Part shown: piece after piece, positions 52,194-61,244 of the stretch
How positions within the stretch are numbered: position 1 is the first letter of the stretch
Layout: each line of letters begins with the position of its first letter
Assembly: GCF_027186265.1 (NCBI RefSeq)
Contig: NZ_CP114176.1
Location: 2,976,001-3,040,000, forward strand
Source of the DNA: Lentibacillus daqui
Lineage (GTDB): Bacteria > Bacillota > Bacilli > Bacillales > Amphibacillaceae
Direction of reading: 5' to 3'
Length of the DNA: 64,000 bases
Made by a program: the position numbers and the translations under genes
The notes under the pieces: generated by a model
What the model was told of the DNA's origin: nothing
Databases searched by the model: none
Seen by the model: the letters and a program-made list of their open reading frames with translations, nothing else

Positions 52194-53441
52194 ATGTCAA
52201 CAGCAACACAACAAGCAACGTTGGAAAAGTTCCCGGATATCGGTATCCAGGATGATCCTAGTCTTTTAAAACAGCCAAAAGCGGTTTGGGCTGTATTCTT
52301 TTCTTGTATTATCGCCTTTATGGGGCTTGGTCTTGTGGATCCGATTCTGCCCGCTATTGCCACACAGCTTGATGCATCAACCAGTCAAGTCACCTTGTTA
52401 TTTACCAGCTATAATGCCGTGATGGCGGTGGCTATGCTTGTTACGGGCAGCCTGACATCGCGTATTGGCATGAAGCGTACACTACTTCTGGGTATTGTAA
52501 TTATTGCGCTGTTCTCTGCACTTGGCAGAGCTTCAAGCGGTGTTTGGGAAGTCATCGGAATGCGTGGTGGCTGGGGACTTGGCAATGCCTTGTTTGTCGC
52601 AACGGCATTAACAGCTATTACCACTCTATCAAACAGTGGAAATGCTAAAGCGGTCATTTTGTATGAAGCCGCTATTGGACTTGGCATTTCGATTGGGCCG
52701 TTACTAGGGGGCTGGCTTGGTGCGATGTCCTGGCGCGGGCCATTTTTCGGTGTAGCTGTTTTGATGGTGTTTGCCTTCATTTTTTTGATAACCGTGATGC
52801 CCAAAACGCAACCAGCAACATCTAAGGGGCCGGCTAAAAAAACATCGCTTGCTGATCCGTTTCGAGCCTTGAAACATCGTTCATTGCTCGTATTTGGCAC
52901 ATCGGCTGCATTATATAACTTTGGCTTTTTCACATTATTGGCATATGCCCCATTCGTCCTTGGATTGGATGAACATGGATTAGGCTTTGTATTCCTGGGA
53001 TGGGGTATTTTATTGGCGATCACCTCTGTATTCACGGCGCCAAAATTGGAACAGCATGTCGGTACAGTCAAATCATTGTCCCTCGTGCTTCTACTTTTCG
53101 GTGTTTTGCTTGCGGTAATGGGAATATTCACATCGACGCAATGGCTGTTAATCGCATGTGTCATCATCGCTGGTGCTTTGTTGGGAAACAATAACACATT
53201 GATCACAACAGCTGTTATGAATGCAACGGATGTAGAGCGTTCAACTGCATCAGCCGCATACAGCTTCCTGCGTTTTTTGGGTGGTGCGGTTGCTCCGTTT
53301 TTAGCAGGAAAACTTTCCGAGATTTTCAATCCACATGTACCATTTATTGTTGGTTCTGTGTTTGTATTTTTATCTGTGTTGGTTATTGTATGTAATTATA
53401 AGCATATTAAGCATGTGGATGATGTGGAAGGTGCGCATTAA
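52194..53441 (+). CDS. MFS transporter, probable drug efflux pump
   Basis: A 415-residue major-facilitator protein with twelve helices. The first-loop motif reads TGSLTSRIGMKRTLLLG, and LYEAAIGLGISIGPLLGG in TM5 matches the antiporter motif C of proton-driven drug exporters. The N-terminal 35 residues are hydrophilic. ATG 52194 follows AAGGAG. Divergent from a MarR regulator, hence probably induced by a toxic compound; substrate unknown. Confidence 0.88.
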   Translation: MSTATQQATLEKFPDIGIQDDPSLLKQPKAVWAVFFSCIIAFMGLGLVDPILPAIATQLDASTSQVTLLFTSYNAVMAVAMLVTGSLTSRIGMKRTLLLGIVIIALFSALGRASSGVWEVIGMRGGWGLGNALFVATALTAITTLSNSGNAKAVILYEAAIGLGISIGPLLGGWLGAMSWRGPFFGVAVLMVFAFIFLITVMPKTQPATSKGPAKKTSLADPFRALKHRSLLVFGTSAALYNFGFFTLLAYAPFVLGLDEHGLGFVFLGWGILLAITSVFTAPKLEQHVGTVKSLSLVLLLFGVLLAVMGIFTSTQWLLIACVIIAGALLGNNNTLITTAVMNATDVERSTASAAYSFLRFLGGAVAPFLAGKLSEIFNPHVPFIVGSVFVFLSVLVIVCNYKHIKHVDDVEGAH

Positions 53442-53445
53442 TCTA

Positions 53446-53489
53446 AAAAAAAAGCAGTGAACTTCTTGTTGGAAGTCCACTGCTTTTTT
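53446..53489 (+). terminator. Terminator after the MFS gene
   Basis: AAAAGCAGTGAACTTC pairs with GAAGTCCACTGCTTTT with one mismatch, U-runs on both strands, between convergent genes. Confidence 0.85.
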
Positions 53490-53544
53490 AAACCTGTTTA
53501 ACCACTCCTTCAAAGTTCATAGGTATTCCTGGATTTAGTAACGC

Positions 53545-54678
53545 TCAATAAACCAAATTCCTCCCCAAATCCAAATGCTCAATTCCATGCTCTGTTTTCC
53601 CATCAATCACAAGATCAGCAGCAATCGAGCCAATAACAGGAGACATCTTAAAACCATGCCCTGAAAAACCGCTCACTAAAAACGTATGATTCATCCCCGG
53701 CACTTCTCCTATGACCGAATGATCATCCACTGTGTAACCATCCATATAGACACTTGCTCGCACGGGGTCAGGAATAAGACCCGGTATTAGTTCCTTCACG
53801 TATTCACTAACTTCTTTTAATTCATCCAGTGAAACATCTCGATCCAATTGACCCGGATCTGGCACATTGGCTGGATTCTTGGTGTTCGAAGCCTTGACCA
53901 TTGTCCCATCCAGTGTTGGGGCACCTGTTAATCGAAAATCTTTTCTCATTCTAGCAAAAATCGGGAAATTTTCCGGTTTAAATTGATCGATATTTTTAGC
54001 GGGAAACCACGTTAATACGAGACGTCTTGCCTCTATTTTTGTGTTCCATTTCGGCATCAATTTTTTGGTCCAGGCTCCGGTGGTTACTAATACCTTTCCG
54101 ACACGGTATGACTGACCATTAGCCACAACCGTAACCCCAGCGTTATCTGGAATAATTTCCTCCACTTTTGCATATCTGTGAATGACTGCCCCGTTTGCTT
54201 CGGCTTGACGGGTGGCTGAAATAACGGCTAATTCCGGTCTGATGAATCCAGCTTTTTTATCCAGGATCATCACTTCCTCTGGAAACAACCTATATTGCGG
54301 GTATCTTTTCGTCGCTTCTTCTCCCTGAATGATTTCATGTTCTAATTGAAATGCCTCAATCGATTGTAATACATTTTTTAGCGCATCTGTATTTGGATCG
54401 CCAATCATTAAACCACCATTCAGCGTTAACAACGTATTTCCCGTTTCCTGCTCTAATTGTCTCCATAGTCGTCTGGCTTCTTGTAATAACGGAACATATT
54501 GCTTGCCCTCCATGTATGCCGTTCGAAACAGCCGTGATTCGCCTCCAGCTGCTGAACGATCATTGCCAATGCCAAATTGTTCAAATCCCAGAACAGACAC
54601 ACCTCTGTTAGCAAGCTGCCAAAGTGCCATGCTCCCCATTGCACCTACACCAATTACCGCTACATCTGCATCCATCAT
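53545..54678 (-). CDS. SolA/monomeric-sarcosine-oxidase-like FAD oxidase
   Basis: A 377-residue FAD-dependent amine oxidase: DVAVIGVGAMGSMALWQLAN is the FAD fold, GGESRLFRTAY follows, and SGFSGHGFKMSPVIGSIAAD is the family C-terminal block. These enzymes oxidise N-methyl amino acids such as sarcosine or N-methyltryptophan, giving H2O2. The covalent flavin Cys of sarcosine oxidase (in GAVCMYT) is not conserved: the region reads RASVYMDGYTVDDHSVIG, so FAD is probably held non-covalently or the substrate differs. ATG 54678 (or 54675) is chosen with GGGGTG ahead. Last gene of a seven-gene oxidation locus. Confidence 0.85.
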   Translation of the reverse strand: MMDADVAVIGVGAMGSMALWQLANRGVSVLGFEQFGIGNDRSAAGGESRLFRTAYMEGKQYVPLLQEARRLWRQLEQETGNTLLTLNGGLMIGDPNTDALKNVLQSIEAFQLEHEIIQGEEATKRYPQYRLFPEEVMILDKKAGFIRPELAVISATRQAEANGAVIHRYAKVEEIIPDNAGVTVVANGQSYRVGKVLVTTGAWTKKLMPKWNTKIEARRLVLTWFPAKNIDQFKPENFPIFARMRKDFRLTGAPTLDGTMVKASNTKNPANVPDPGQLDRDVSLDELKEVSEYVKELIPGLIPDPVRASVYMDGYTVDDHSVIGEVPGMNHTFLVSGFSGHGFKMSPVIGSIAADLVIDGKTEHGIEHLDLGRNLVY

Positions 54679-54708
54679 ACACACCCCGTTTTCATTTTAT
54701 TCAGACTA

Positions 54709-56139
54709 TTAAATTTGTACCTCTTTTTCTTCAACAGAACGTTCCAGCTTATCTTTATTAGGAAATACATAAGTGAATAGAATAAAACCGACTAAAGAAC
54801 CCGCTATACCGAAAGCGACATAAGGCACATCTGTATCAACCACTTGTGCAATTGCTGAACACAAGACCCCCAAAAACATGCTTACTATCGCACTTTTCGC
54901 ACGCAATCGATTGGTTTTTCTTAAAAGGAACCCGCCAAAAATCGGTACTAACAAACCTGAGGCAGAATAAGCATATGTTGCAACAAGCCAACCTAATGCT
55001 TTTGGATAGTATAATGCTAATAAAACTGCCAAAATAACGACAGCAACCGACAGTAGCCGTGATAGCACCAATAACTTGCGATCGCTTGCATTGGGATTAA
55101 TGTAAGACTGATAGATATCAGTAGTCAGGTTCACTACAACAGATTGCACAGCACTACTCACCGTTGACATAATGGTTGCGATAATAAATGCCCCATAAAG
55201 TGCCATAAACCAAAGTGGGATCTGGGTCAGGAACCACCCCGAAGCCATTTCCGGATCACTTAAATCTGGATTCATCGAATAAACAGCAATTCCCATAAAT
55301 GATGCCCAAATACCACTGACCACCCCTACGATTGCGGCAATAATGAATCCTTTCTTGGCGACACTGGGACTACTAGCCGCGTAGATCCGCTGATAAGACA
55401 TTTGGTTGGTCAATGCACCGGGGAATATTGCGAGTATCCAAAAAATGATTGTTGTTGTTCCGACAGCACCAAGTCCTTCTGGGAAATTCACCATATTTCC
55501 CGGTACTTTCGAGGTAATTTCAGACCAGCCGCCAGCAAGATCAAGCATATAAAATCCACTTACCACTGTCATCACAAGCATAACACAACCAAATATAAAA
55601 TCCGTCCAGGCAACAGAAGATAGTCCACCAGGTAGCACAAACAACAAACTGATCGCTGCAAAGAATACGATCAACAATGTGAAATTGATACCCGTGATTT
55701 CCGCAAACAAGCTTCCAAAAGCAACTAATTGTGTGCACAACCACCCAAATGGCACAACAACGGCCAGGAAAGTAACAATGCTCATCATGATTGTATGCTC
55801 GCCATATAACTTTTTGAAAATTTCCGGCATCGTAGTGAATTTTTGTTCTTTTAACCAATTAGCCAAGAGCACCAGGATGATAATACCGATAGAATACAAG
55901 ATATTATAGGTTACGGCTGACCAGCCAGCACTATAACCGATTCCTATATGGGCGACTAACACCCCACCCCCAACACCAGTAGCAAATTGGGTTCCTGCTA
56001 CAACATATATCGGTAATGACCTCCCCCCAACTGCCCAATTTTCATTGCTTTTCGTTCTCCTTCCGATCCAAAGAGAAAAAATCGCTGCACCTGATAAGAC
56101 CACAATCGAGCTTAACAAAATGACTAACGTTGCGTTCAT
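54709..56139 (-). CDS. Sodium:solute symporter (SSS family)
   Basis: A 476-residue Na+-coupled symporter of the proline/pantothenate permease type with about thirteen helices. RTKSNENWAVGGRSLPIYVV opens the family domain and FATGVGGGVLVAHIGIGYSAG is the first Na+/substrate helix. ATG 56139 follows GGAGG. It lies between the two oxidase parts of the operon and thus probably imports their substrate, for example an imino acid, betaine or N-methyl amino acid; this is inferred from position. Confidence 0.9.
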   Translation of the reverse strand: MNATLVILLSSIVVLSGAAIFSLWIGRRTKSNENWAVGGRSLPIYVVAGTQFATGVGGGVLVAHIGIGYSAGWSAVTYNILYSIGIIILVLLANWLKEQKFTTMPEIFKKLYGEHTIMMSIVTFLAVVVPFGWLCTQLVAFGSLFAEITGINFTLLIVFFAAISLLFVLPGGLSSVAWTDFIFGCVMLVMTVVSGFYMLDLAGGWSEITSKVPGNMVNFPEGLGAVGTTTIIFWILAIFPGALTNQMSYQRIYAASSPSVAKKGFIIAAIVGVVSGIWASFMGIAVYSMNPDLSDPEMASGWFLTQIPLWFMALYGAFIIATIMSTVSSAVQSVVVNLTTDIYQSYINPNASDRKLLVLSRLLSVAVVILAVLLALYYPKALGWLVATYAYSASGLLVPIFGGFLLRKTNRLRAKSAIVSMFLGVLCSAIAQVVDTDVPYVAFGIAGSLVGFILFTYVFPNKDKLERSVEEKEVQI

Positions 56140-56204
56140 TTTTTGCCTCCTTAATTTTTGATTTTTATTTGTCAAAGCTGTAGAAAATCATGCTGTTTCA
56201 TCTG

Positions 56205-57296
56205 TTATACAAATGATTTAAATTCATTAAAACGATCAAGCTGCAAATTTTTTAAGTCAATGGATGTTTCCCCATCTGTCAGAAGTTCTGTCATCAATGT
56301 TCCAACAAGAGGTGACAAGGTAATCCCACTATGCATCACCGCAATATAAGCGTTATCGATGGTCGGGATCGGACCCACTATAGGATAGCCATCATTGGGA
56401 ATCACACGGACGCCTGCAAAACAGCGGACAATGTTTGCTTTTGCCAGGGCCGGTATATAATCAACAGCCATTTTTGCCGTATCCTGGATGACGTCTAATG
56501 TTGTCCTCCTGTCATAGCCAACTTCTTCTTTGGAATAGCCAATCAATATTTCACCATTATCGGCCTGGCGCATCCCGGCAATGGTATATTTGATTAAGGG
56601 TGCCAATGGTTCTGTAACCAGTATTTGACCCCGAACCTGTTTTACCGGTATATCCACTCCTAATAGTTTGCCAACCTCCCTTGTCCACGGTCCGGTTGCT
56701 AAAACGATTTGCTTTGCAATAAAAACATCTTTTTCGGTGGTTATTTCAAACATCCCATTGTTTCGCTTTATATCCATAACAGGGTTGTAAAAAGAAAACT
56801 GAACATGATTCTTTTTTGCCGCTTTTATATATAACTCAACTAGACGAAATGGATTTACATTCCCATCAATTTTACTAAAGGTTGCTCCGGCAATATTTGC
56901 GGACAAAGCAGGTTCTTTCTCCAGTACTTGTTCACGTGTCAATACGTCAATATCTATTCCGACCTCTGCTTGTTTTTCCGCAAGCCGTCGTGCACTTTCC
57001 CGATCCGCTTCATTAAAAAATGGAGCAATTCCGCCTGTACGCTTATATTCCACATCGCCAATTTTTCTCTCCAAAAAGGGATATAACTCTGCACTTAACA
57101 TACTCAATTCTCCATACCATGCCGGTGTTTTATTATGGACCCAAACCCATGCCTGTGTAGATCCTGATGTTCCGGATAATGGATAAGATTGGTCAAGAAC
57201 CAATATCTCCTTATCTTTCTTCTCTGATAAATGGTATGCAATACTGCTGCCTACTACACCGCTTCCAATGACAACAACATCATATTTGTTTGTCAT
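56205..57296 (-). CDS. FAD oxidoreductase, beta subunit of HcnC/OoxB-type dehydrogenase
   Basis: A 363-residue DAO-family flavoprotein starting YDVVVIGSGVVGSSIAYHLS, with GSTQAWVWVHNKTP and GYPIVGPIPTIDNAYIAVMH near the end. It is closest in layout to HcnC of cyanide synthase, OoxB/NoxB of opine oxidases and the beta subunit of D-hydroxyproline/proline dehydrogenases, which oxidise an amino or imino acid C-N bond. Its start overlaps the stop of the BFD gene by four bases (ATGA). Part of the alpha-BFD-beta-gamma complex encoded around it; substrate unknown. Confidence 0.87.
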   Translation of the reverse strand: MTNKYDVVVIGSGVVGSSIAYHLSEKKDKEILVLDQSYPLSGTSGSTQAWVWVHNKTPAWYGELSMLSAELYPFLERKIGDVEYKRTGGIAPFFNEADRESARRLAEKQAEVGIDIDVLTREQVLEKEPALSANIAGATFSKIDGNVNPFRLVELYIKAAKKNHVQFSFYNPVMDIKRNNGMFEITTEKDVFIAKQIVLATGPWTREVGKLLGVDIPVKQVRGQILVTEPLAPLIKYTIAGMRQADNGEILIGYSKEEVGYDRRTTLDVIQDTAKMAVDYIPALAKANIVRCFAGVRVIPNDGYPIVGPIPTIDNAYIAVMHSGITLSPLVGTLMTELLTDGETSIDLKNLQLDRFNEFKSFV

Positions 57297-57622
57297 GATT
57301 CCTCATCACCTGCTTTTGGAGCCGTTTCGTCAAATAAGGAAATGACACTCGAAGAATCCTCTTGACCAGCTAAAGCAGCAATTCTTGTCGGCTTTAACGG
57401 CATTCGCATTCTTGGTAAACTGATTTCCCCCATAGGTTTATGTAGTGATTCACGAAGGACTTGTCGGACCAAATTGGAACACACTTTTGCCTGGCACGGT
57501 CCCATTCCACATCTAGTTAGTCGTTTAATATCATCAAAGGTATGCGCACCAGATTGAATGGCCTGTTCAATTTCCGCGACATTGATTTCCTCACATTTAC
57601 AAATAATGGTTGAATCATCCAT
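57293..57622 (-). CDS. BFD-like [2Fe-2S] protein, split-off C-terminal part of the alpha subunit
   Basis: A 109-residue protein with the bacterioferritin-associated-ferredoxin-type cluster motif ICKCEEI (Cys8, Cys10) and TRCGMGPCQAKVC (Cys38, Cys43). In HcnB, OoxA and related alpha subunits this domain is usually fused to the C-terminus of the FAD protein; here it is a separate gene. It starts directly after the alpha stop and overlaps beta by four bases. It should pass electrons between the flavins of the complex. Confidence 0.85.
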   Translation of the reverse strand: MDDSTIICKCEEINVAEIEQAIQSGAHTFDDIKRLTRCGMGPCQAKVCSNLVRQVLRESLHKPMGEISLPRMRMPLKPTRIAALAGQEDSSSVISLFDETAPKAGDEES

Positions 57623-58726
57623 TTAAATCCCTCCCTCAGACATATCAAAAAGCTGTGCCAATTGTGTATCCATTTCACCTTGAGATGCCTTTATCATATG
57701 AATTCTCGCTTGACATGTACTTGTAGATTCCAGATGACAAAGTTGCTGCCAAAGTTGTTCTCTCCTCGAGACTGCTGCTTCCTTGTCTAATCCACCCAAT
57801 GACTCGATCACACCGACAGATGCAATTTCAGCTGTTAATAGAATCGCACCCATATCGGTTATCCCAGCTGCATTACCTGCCACATAAACAGATGATTGAC
57901 TTGTTTCCATTGTTAAATGATATTTCGGCACCCAGCCTCCCAAGTCCTGTTCATAGGTGAAATCGCAGTCCAATATTTCCAATGGCTCTAAAATTGGTGT
58001 TACCCCTTTTCCAATACAAACCAGGTCAATGTCCATTTCTTTGTTTGCTTCTTGGTGGCTGATGATAACCTTCTCTACTTCTCCATTACCAGATGCTTGG
58101 ATGATGGAGCTATTTAAATAAATGGGTACACCAGCTGTTTCAAGAAATTGTACCGTTTCTTTGTTACTCGCCTTCAACCGATCCTTTTCTTCTACAATTC
58201 CTTGTAAAAACACACCATTTTCAACAAGTTGTTTTGCTACTTCCAAAGCAAAATCATTGGAACCGATGACAATCGCATTTTTTCCGGGTTTGACATGTTC
58301 ACGGTTCATTAATATTTGCGCGGCACCGACCGTCATGACACCTGGCAATGTCCATCCCGGAAAAGCAAATGCTTCCTCCGCTGCACCGGTTGTGACAAGC
58401 ACTTTTTTGGCAGCTATGGGAATCGTGTTTTCTCCATTGGATACACCCACTCTTCCGTCTTTATACGCTCCAATCATGGTGTGTTTTAATAAAATAGTGA
58501 CATCCAAATTTCCGAGTCTTTTTGTTAAAGTCTCTGCCAGCGCTATCCCCGTCTGACTTTCAAGTGGATCAGGAAGATGATTGATTTGTTGTGTTTGCTG
58601 TCTTAGCTGCCCACCCAAGGAAAATGATTCATCGACAATAACTGTTTTGCTACCGTGTAAGGCAGCGACATAAGCAGCATGTAATCCCGCCGGCCCTCCG
58701 CCTATGATTAGTAAATCAGTCTCCAT
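57623..58726 (-). CDS. NAD(P)/FAD-dependent oxidoreductase, alpha subunit (HcnB/OoxA-like)
   Basis: A 367-residue flavoprotein: ETDLLIIGGGPAGLHAAYVA is the FAD fold, LVTTGAAEEAFAFPGWTLPG and VMTVGAAQILMNREHVKPGK are highly typical of HcnB/OoxA, then the second nucleotide fold NAIVIGSNDFALEVAKQL, and YVAGNAAGITDMGAILLTAE for FAD. Relatives are about 460-480 residues with a fused BFD domain; the missing part is the next gene. The frame overlaps the gamma gene by 11 bp. Confidence 0.88.
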   Translation of the reverse strand: METDLLIIGGGPAGLHAAYVAALHGSKTVIVDESFSLGGQLRQQTQQINHLPDPLESQTGIALAETLTKRLGNLDVTILLKHTMIGAYKDGRVGVSNGENTIPIAAKKVLVTTGAAEEAFAFPGWTLPGVMTVGAAQILMNREHVKPGKNAIVIGSNDFALEVAKQLVENGVFLQGIVEEKDRLKASNKETVQFLETAGVPIYLNSSIIQASGNGEVEKVIISHQEANKEMDIDLVCIGKGVTPILEPLEILDCDFTYEQDLGGWVPKYHLTMETSQSSVYVAGNAAGITDMGAILLTAEIASVGVIESLGGLDKEAAVSRREQLWQQLCHLESTSTCQARIHMIKASQGEMDTQLAQLFDMSEGGI

Positions 58727-59039
58727 ATAATTCTCTCCTTACATCCGGATCCCCATCGTTGGAGTGAATGACTGCTCCTTCTTCTATCAACGTCATACAA
58801 CTAAGGACGTGATCTAAATCATTGACCGAAACAAAGCAGCTACAGCACCTGCCATTGGCACAAAACAACCCCCTTGGCTGCTGCAGCTTCCGACTGATTC
58901 CGAATTTTTTTATACCATTTGCCATTAGGGCGGCTGCAATTGTTTGCCCCTGTCTCGCTTTTAACATTTTTCCGTTAAAATAAAAGAATATTTCCTTCTC
59001 CTCATTTCTATTCGTAATCGAACAAGTCGAAGTTTCCAT
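58716..59039 (-). CDS. [2Fe-2S] protein, gamma subunit (HcnA/OoxG-like)
   Basis: A 107-residue plant-type ferredoxin-like protein: IFFYFNGKMLKARQGQTIAA, then GLFCANGRCCSCFVSVND with Cys60, 65, 66 and 68, and Cys81 after it, enough for one [2Fe-2S] cluster. HcnA-type proteins are the small electron-transfer subunit of this complex. ATG 59039 follows GGGAGG. A 14-bp palindrome 28 bases upstream is nearly the same as one before the GntR gene, so this gene probably opens its own operon. Confidence 0.87.
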   Translation of the reverse strand: METSTCSITNRNEEKEIFFYFNGKMLKARQGQTIAAALMANGIKKFGISRKLQQPRGLFCANGRCCSCFVSVNDLDHVLSCMTLIEEGAVIHSNDGDPDVRRELYGD

Positions 59040-59066
59040 ATAATCTCCTCCCTGGTTAATATAATG

Positions 59067-59080
59067 TTATAATATTATAA
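59067..59080 (-). promoter_or_regulatory. GntR-type operator before the oxidase operon
   Basis: TTATAATATTATAA is a perfect 14-bp palindrome, 28 bases before the gamma-subunit start. 13 of 14 positions recur before the GntR gene at 61092-61105. Confidence 0.6.
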
Positions 59081-59140
59081 TCTCTATGTTAGCAATCTTC
59101 TTAGGATGTCTACTAATCCAATGGAGTGCCACATCCATCC

Positions 59141-60253
59141 TTATTCGCGCTCAGGCCAATATGCATTTAGATCGACTGCTATATCTTCTCCTGAGGCAAG
59201 TGAAGCAGCCAGTATTCCCACATACGGTCCCATCGTTAAACCGGAAGCGCCTAAACCGGTTGCTATGACTACATGTTGCACATGATCCAGTGTGCCGAGC
59301 AAAGGTAGAATATCAGGACCCATTGGCCGAAATCCAATTCTCACTTCCTCCATTGTTCCATTATTTAACCCCGGAGCAACCGCTAATGCATTGGTTAACA
59401 CCTCATGCATTCCTCCAGCCGTTGTTTGATAATCAAAACCAGAACCCGTCTCTCTTGTCGCCCCGGCAACGATACGTGAATCATCAAATGCCAGCATATA
59501 GTGGCTGCTTTCCGGCAAAATGACCGGCCAATCAGAAGTATCTGTGTTCGGCAGCTTGATATGTGCAATTTGCCCGCGTTGTGGTTCGACTTTCAGATTA
59601 ACACCAAACGGCTTCACCAACGCAGGTGTCCACGCCCCCGCCGCAATCAGGACAGTATCCGCATGGATGATTTCGTTATTCAACCGAACCCCAGTCACCG
59701 TATCCTGTTCGTGTACTAGTGACGCTTCACCGTGCAGAATTTTTGCTCCATGCTTTTTTGCAGCACGTACCATGGCATCCCGGAGTAATCGTCCGTCCAC
59801 CCGGGCTGCCCCAGGAACAAAAACAGCCTCCAATTTCTCCTGTAAAGCCGGGAATAATTCTCTTGCTTCGTTCGCTGTTAACCGTTGAATATCGCCCATT
59901 TCCGGCGCACTGTCATATTTATCTCTTAATTCCGTTTCAATGGTATGTAATGTTTCTCGGTTTTCACTTACACATAGTGCACCTACTTTTTTATAACCCG
60001 TTTCTTCTTCCCCATCTTGCCTTAATTGTTCGATTAATTGAGGATATAATCGTGCACTTTCCTTGGCAATTCGATACCAATCGACATTCTTTTCCTTCTC
60101 GCTGGATACCCATGGACAAACAATCCCTGCCCCAGCAGCGGTTGCAGCCCCTTCATGCTGTTTATCAATGAGAGTGACTTCATGATTATTTCTTGCTAAA
60201 TGGTAAGCTGCACTAGCGCCGACAATCCCAGCACCTATTACAACGATTTTCAT
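59141..60253 (-). CDS. DAO-family FAD amino-acid oxidase/dehydrogenase
   Basis: A 370-residue flavoprotein resembling glycine oxidase and D-amino-acid dehydrogenase: MKIVVIGAGIVGASAAYHLA, GAATAAGAGIVCPWVS and the C-terminal GFRPMGPDILPLLGTLDHVQ with TGLGASGLTMGPYVG. It removes electrons from an amino or imino acid at FAD. It stands between the GntR gene and the multi-subunit oxidase operon, on the same strand. A paralogue of the beta subunit and of the SolA-like protein, so the locus has three related flavoproteins for related amines. Confidence 0.87.
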   Translation of the reverse strand: MKIVVIGAGIVGASAAYHLARNNHEVTLIDKQHEGAATAAGAGIVCPWVSSEKEKNVDWYRIAKESARLYPQLIEQLRQDGEEETGYKKVGALCVSENRETLHTIETELRDKYDSAPEMGDIQRLTANEARELFPALQEKLEAVFVPGAARVDGRLLRDAMVRAAKKHGAKILHGEASLVHEQDTVTGVRLNNEIIHADTVLIAAGAWTPALVKPFGVNLKVEPQRGQIAHIKLPNTDTSDWPVILPESSHYMLAFDDSRIVAGATRETGSGFDYQTTAGGMHEVLTNALAVAPGLNNGTMEEVRIGFRPMGPDILPLLGTLDHVQHVVIATGLGASGLTMGPYVGILAASLASGEDIAVDLNAYWPERE

Positions 60254-60343
60254 ATTATCTTAGACCTCCCTATTTTTGCATAGATTTTTTTACATCCTTT
60301 ATTGCTTGATGTGGCTATATGACAGACAATCCTTTTACACCAG

Positions 60344-61066
60344 CTACAGTTGAATTTCAAGAAAGAACCGAGATTGATCCTGTTTTACGATAAATCTGGA
60401 ATATTCAACGATGTTATCATGCTTATCCGATGTATACCGTTCAAAGACCAATAATTGTTCCCCTTTTGGAATGTTCAGGATACTCGCTTCATACGCATCC
60501 GCTAAAATGGTGGAAAAGTAAACTTTCGCCTTATTCAATTTCATGTTGTATTTCTTTTGCATCATGTTATACAGCAAATCATTTTCAAGATCCGACTGAT
60601 GCAAATCAGGAAACAAAAGTTGCGGAATAAAGGAATATTCAATGGCAACCGCTTTATTTTGTTGTAATTTGATACGGTGTATTTGATATACAAGATCCGC
60701 TTTATTTATTTTTAATGCCTTTGCAATCTTACTTCCGGCCATCTTTTTTTTGAAACTTAATGTTTTATGCGGATGATCATGCGTTTCCCACGCCTCATTT
60801 TTTATAGAAACAAATTTCGAGATATCCTTTTCATCTTCCTGGGCAACAAAGGTCCCCCGGCCACTTTGCCGATAGAGTTTTCCACTATCAACCAATTCAA
60901 GCACAGCTCGTTTAACCGTAATATTACTAACACCAAATTGAGCAGCCAGTTCTTTTTCCGATGGTAACTGATACCCCACCTCCCATTCGCCAGAGGTAAT
61001 TTTATCATGCAGATATTGTTTAACCTGTTGATATAAAGGTATAGATAGCGCTTTATCGACTTTCAT
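60344..61066 (-). CDS. GntR-family regulator, HutC type
   Basis: A 240-residue regulator: N-terminal winged helix (LYQQVKQYLHDKITSGEWEV then GYQLPSEKELAAQFGVSNIT and TVKRAVLELV) and a C-terminal UTRA ligand domain, ending YTSDKHDNIVEYSRFIVKQD. HutC-type members sense small metabolites. First in the minus-strand series of oxidase genes; a near-perfect palindrome lies 26 bases before ATG 61066, matching the one before the oxidase operon, which points to self-regulation and control of that operon. Confidence 0.9.
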   Translation of the reverse strand: MKVDKALSIPLYQQVKQYLHDKITSGEWEVGYQLPSEKELAAQFGVSNITVKRAVLELVDSGKLYRQSGRGTFVAQEDEKDISKFVSIKNEAWETHDHPHKTLSFKKKMAGSKIAKALKINKADLVYQIHRIKLQQNKAVAIEYSFIPQLLFPDLHQSDLENDLLYNMMQKKYNMKLNKAKVYFSTILADAYEASILNIPKGEQLLVFERYTSDKHDNIVEYSRFIVKQDQSRFFLEIQL

Positions 61067-61091
61067 GTTGTTCTCCTTTTAATAGCATTTC

Positions 61092-61105
61092 ATATAATAT
61101 TATAA
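61092..61105 (-). promoter_or_regulatory. GntR-type operator before the regulator gene
   Basis: ATATAATATTATAA, differing from the site at 59067-59080 at one base. The position suggests autoregulation. Confidence 0.55.
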
Positions 61106-61244
61106 CCTTTAAAATAGTTGTTTAATTTAGAACAGTATATACCTGGAATGGAGGAAAAGTCAATAAGGGATTTTGTAAACAGGCTCCTGTTATAACTAAA
61201 ATACGCCATTAATACATCTTTTCAGACACTTTCCTCCAAGGCAG

